NCBI GenBank assembly: GCA_964471555.1
Contig: CAYYGM010000037.1
Coordinates: 1 to 32,867, forward strand
DNA length: 32,867 nucleotides
From: JADLFV01 sp964471555
GTDB lineage: Bacteria; Planctomycetota; Phycisphaerae; Phycisphaerales; Phycisphaeraceae
Direction: 5' to 3'
Made by a program: the position numbers and the translations under genes. The notes under the pieces are model-generated. The model was not told the DNA's origin, ran no database searches, and worked only from the letters and a program-made list of their open reading frames with translations. How positions within the stretch are numbered: the first letter of the stretch is position 1; each line of letters starts with the position of its first letter. This document shows positions 30,609-32,867 of this stretch, piece by piece.

Positions 30609-32702
30609 CTACTTTCTCAAGCTGCGTGTACGTCGTGGTAACAGCAGGCCTCCGATGCCGGCCATCATCAGGGTTGCAGGTTCGGGAATGCTCAGCCCCG
30701 CCAGTTGCAGTGCCTGGTCAAAGCTCAAATCCAGCCCCTTGCCGTAACCCCAATTGTCGCCCAGGATCTGCAGGTCGGCCAGATTGACCAGCCCATCACC
30801 CGTGAAATCGCCGACGAGCCAGTAGGCGTCGCTTGCCTGCCAGTGGTCGCCCAGCACCTGCAGATCCGCCAGATTAACCTGGCCGTCCCCGTTGGCATCG
30901 CCGGGAATCCCGGTCGGCTGCACAAACTGACCTACGCCCAACGCGCCCATGGAGATGCGGGCCAGGTCGATATCGCCCACAAATCGCTTGTATCCCGCGG
31001 AACTGGCGTTGAAGGAGCCGATCAGCACGTCGTTGCTGTTGGCAAAGCCGCCGGTCAGGGTGATCGGGCTGGTGTTTTCCAGCACGTAATCGATGAACAA
31101 ACTGATTTCGCCGGCCGCGCGATCGAAGACCACCGCGGCATGATGCCACTGGCCGTCAGAGACGCCCTGGGTGCTGGTGACGCCGGAGTTTACCGTGCCA
31201 TCATCAGCCAGGAAGCGCAGTTGGCCGTTCTCGACGCGGAACCAGTAGGAAGGCGAGTTGGGGCCAACGTCCTTGGAAATCAGCGGCCCCGAGCCACTGG
31301 CTCCGCCGCTGGTGTGTGACGTGGTGCGGAAGACGGCCTCCAGGGTGAAACTGTCGGTGGCGTCGAAGTCGCAGGCGTTGTAGCCGTTGTCATCGATGCG
31401 GACGATGTCGTCCTGGCCGTCGAAGTGCAGGGCGTGTCCGCTGCCGTAGCGGGGGTCGCCGGTGATGAAGGATGGGCCGCCCTCGATGACGCCGTCGAGC
31501 CCGTTGCCGCGCTGATCTTTGGCGGTGTAGTCGCGGAAGTCGATCTGCACCAGGGAAGGATCGTCGAGCCATTCGGTGTCGAAGCGGGCGAAGCTGATCT
31601 GGTTGTAGTACTTGACCGGCCCGTTTTCGAATAGCAATCCGCCGCCAGTGGCGGTCTTGACCAGGTCGCTGTAGCCGGAGGGGCCGCGATAGACCATTTT
31701 GCCGGCATTCCAGGTGGCTGACTCGTCGAAGCTGCTGCGGATGGTCATGCGCACGCGGCTGGTTTCATTGGCGGGATTGGAAAACAGCAGGCGGTTGACG
31801 TCGTCGCCCTGATCGGTGGCGGTGTAGCGCAGCACCGAGGCCTGCACCACCGGATCGATCAGCGTGGTGTCGTAGGAAGCGGTGCCGAAAGTCTGGCCGC
31901 TGTCGCTGCTGTAAGAGATGATGCGTGCCTTGGTGGTCTTGGCCTGGTTGCGGATGTTGAAGTAGAGGTCGCCGCTGGTCAGCTCGACGATGGTGGATTC
32001 GTTGGGGCCCATATCGCCCTGCGAGGCCACAGCGCCGCCGATGTGCCAGGTTGCGCCGTGGTCGTCGCTGTAGATCACGTGGGCATACTTGGTGGTGCTG
32101 GTGTTGTGGTCGCAGGGGATGATCAGTCGTCCGGCATGGGGCCCGCGCTCAAGCTGAATGCCGTGCACGGGGCCGGTGGCGTACCAGGTCCAGTCAGCCA
32201 GCTTGACGGAACTGGTGATCTCCCGGCGGGTGGACCAGGTCTGGCCGTTGTCATCGCTGTAGGTGGTGAACACGCGGCTGTTGTTGCGGCAGAAGGTCAG
32301 CCACAAGCGGCCGGTGGTTTCATCGAGCACGGGGGCCGGGTTGCCGATGGTGATCAGGTCGCTGCCGCCTTCTTCCTGCACGACCTGCATGGCGCTCCAG
32401 GTCGCGCCGCCGTCGCTGGAGCGTTTCATGACGATATCGATGTTGCCGCTGTCACCGGAACCGTTGACGCGGCCCTCGGCGAAAGCCAGCAGTGTGCCGT
32501 CAGCCGCCTGCACTATCGCGGGAATGCGGAAGGTGTTGTAGCCGTTTTGACCCTGCTGAAACACGGTGACCTGTTGCATCGGGCCGGCGAAAACAGGAAC
32601 CACCGCCGCGATGAGGATCAACCCCAACGTGGCCCAACAACACGCCAGCCATGCAAGACGCTTCGGCACACGAATACTCCGCCTCACGTCCATCATTCTC
32701 AT
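30609..32702 (-). CDS. Secreted sialidase 3 (GH33, LamG, dockerin-like, PEP-CTERM)
   Basis: A 697-residue protein and first gene of the sialidase operon. It has a longer basic N terminus before the hydrophobic signal core (about 16-40). Arg59 is in YNTFRIPAI; Asp boxes are SSDGGATW, SDDNGQTW, SDDHGATW and SSDSGQTF. Its front half is the most diverged of the three (IGNPAPVLDETTGRLWLTF), while the LamG domain closely matches sialidase 2. Two dockerin-type loops (DANGDGQVNLADLQ, DFTGDGLVNLADLQ) and the PEP-CTERM tail IPEPATLMMAGIGGLLLP end it. GGAGG lies 4 nt before the ATG at 32702; the ATG codons at 32696 and 32693 are alternatives. The 165 bp upstream should hold the operon promoter, but no clear boxes are seen. 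Confidence 0.88.
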   Translation of the reverse strand: MRMMDVRRSIRVPKRLAWLACCWATLGLILIAAVVPVFAGPMQQVTVFQQGQNGYNTFRIPAIVQAADGTLLAFAEGRVNGSGDSGNIDIVMKRSSDGGATWSAMQVVQEEGGSDLITIGNPAPVLDETTGRLWLTFCRNNSRVFTTYSDDNGQTWSTRREITSSVKLADWTWYATGPVHGIQLERGPHAGRLIIPCDHNTSTTKYAHVIYSDDHGATWHIGGAVASQGDMGPNESTIVELTSGDLYFNIRNQAKTTKARIISYSSDSGQTFGTASYDTTLIDPVVQASVLRYTATDQGDDVNRLLFSNPANETSRVRMTIRSSFDESATWNAGKMVYRGPSGYSDLVKTATGGGLLFENGPVKYYNQISFARFDTEWLDDPSLVQIDFRDYTAKDQRGNGLDGVIEGGPSFITGDPRYGSGHALHFDGQDDIVRIDDNGYNACDFDATDSFTLEAVFRTTSHTSGGASGSGPLISKDVGPNSPSYWFRVENGQLRFLADDGTVNSGVTSTQGVSDGQWHHAAVVFDRAAGEISLFIDYVLENTSPITLTGGFANSNDVLIGSFNASSAGYKRFVGDIDLARISMGALGVGQFVQPTGIPGDANGDGQVNLADLQVLGDHWQASDAYWLVGDFTGDGLVNLADLQILGDNWGYGKGLDLSFDQALQLAGLSIPEPATLMMAGIGGLLLPRRTRSLRK

Positions 32703-32867
32703 CCACCCTCCGGGTCACGGTTCCTCAAGGGCCGGAATTTTGCCTGGTGTCATTGCTTTGGCGCGATGACGCTCGTATTTCAGTAAGCACTCGTTTTATG
32801 GAATGTCTGTTCTACCGCTGCCGACGTCCGAATTGTTGAAGAAAAATGTGTAGTCCTCATTCTGGTA

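Noticed and set aside
26464..32702. Cellulosome component reading of the dockerin-like loops
   Set aside because: The loops are followed by a PEP-CTERM tail and no cohesin is seen. In planctomycetes such paired calcium loops are common in exported proteins without cellulosomes.

Overview
The window is a GC-rich bacterial chromosome segment. It most likely comes from a planctomycete of the Phycisphaerae type. The grounds are three secreted sialidases ending in paired dockerin-like calcium loops plus a PEP-CTERM sorting tail, lipoproteins with LTGC lipoboxes, few Shine-Dalgarno sequences, and a SerRS of the 'NNTVAASPRI' motif-3 type. The species assignment is inference. No rRNA, tRNA, CRISPR array, prophage or transposase gene was seen.

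Layout. 1-2289: ribonuclease Y (minus strand) and a 415-bp non-coding stretch with hairpins. 2290-4992: a four-gene minus-strand operon (DUF2752 membrane protein, two paralogous lipoproteins, a glycosyltransferase-like protein), each junction a 4-bp ATGA overlap. 5128-6060: phosphatidylserine synthase, ending inside a palindromic repeat. 6126-10921: a minus-strand run tyrS, Kelch protein, DUF502 membrane protein, hpf, ptsN and HPr, linking translation, ribosome hibernation and a regulatory phosphotransferase branch. 10977-12266: a uronate isomerase-like protein. 12378-13400: tRNA-dihydrouridine synthase. 13624-15894: a DUF2383 four-helix protein and pyruvate kinase. 15955-20269: folC, a Gfo/Idh/MocA oxidoreductase and a class III aminotransferase with a structured leader. 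20423-21219: a small protein plus nucleotidyltransferase pair resembling a toxin-antitoxin module. 21242-24122: serS and a TPR protein. 24256-26460: an exported HEAT-like protein. 26464-32702: three tandem sialidases with 7-bp gaps.

Most genes are housekeeping. The accessory or poorly described parts are the lipoprotein quartet, the nucleotidyltransferase pair and the sialidase triplet. The sialidases are predicted to be exported, retained by the PEP-CTERM/exosortase route (encoded elsewhere), and to release sialic acid-type sugars from glycans.

Two window-wide patterns stand out. First, four intergenic palindromes of about 95-106 bp are each built from a different degenerate short word; two of them supply the 3' end and stop codon of the upstream gene. 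Second, at least six genes (pssA, tyrS, pyk, folC, serS and the small partner gene) have a -10-like box 6-8 nt before the start codon and no Shine-Dalgarno sequence, which predicts leaderless mRNAs.
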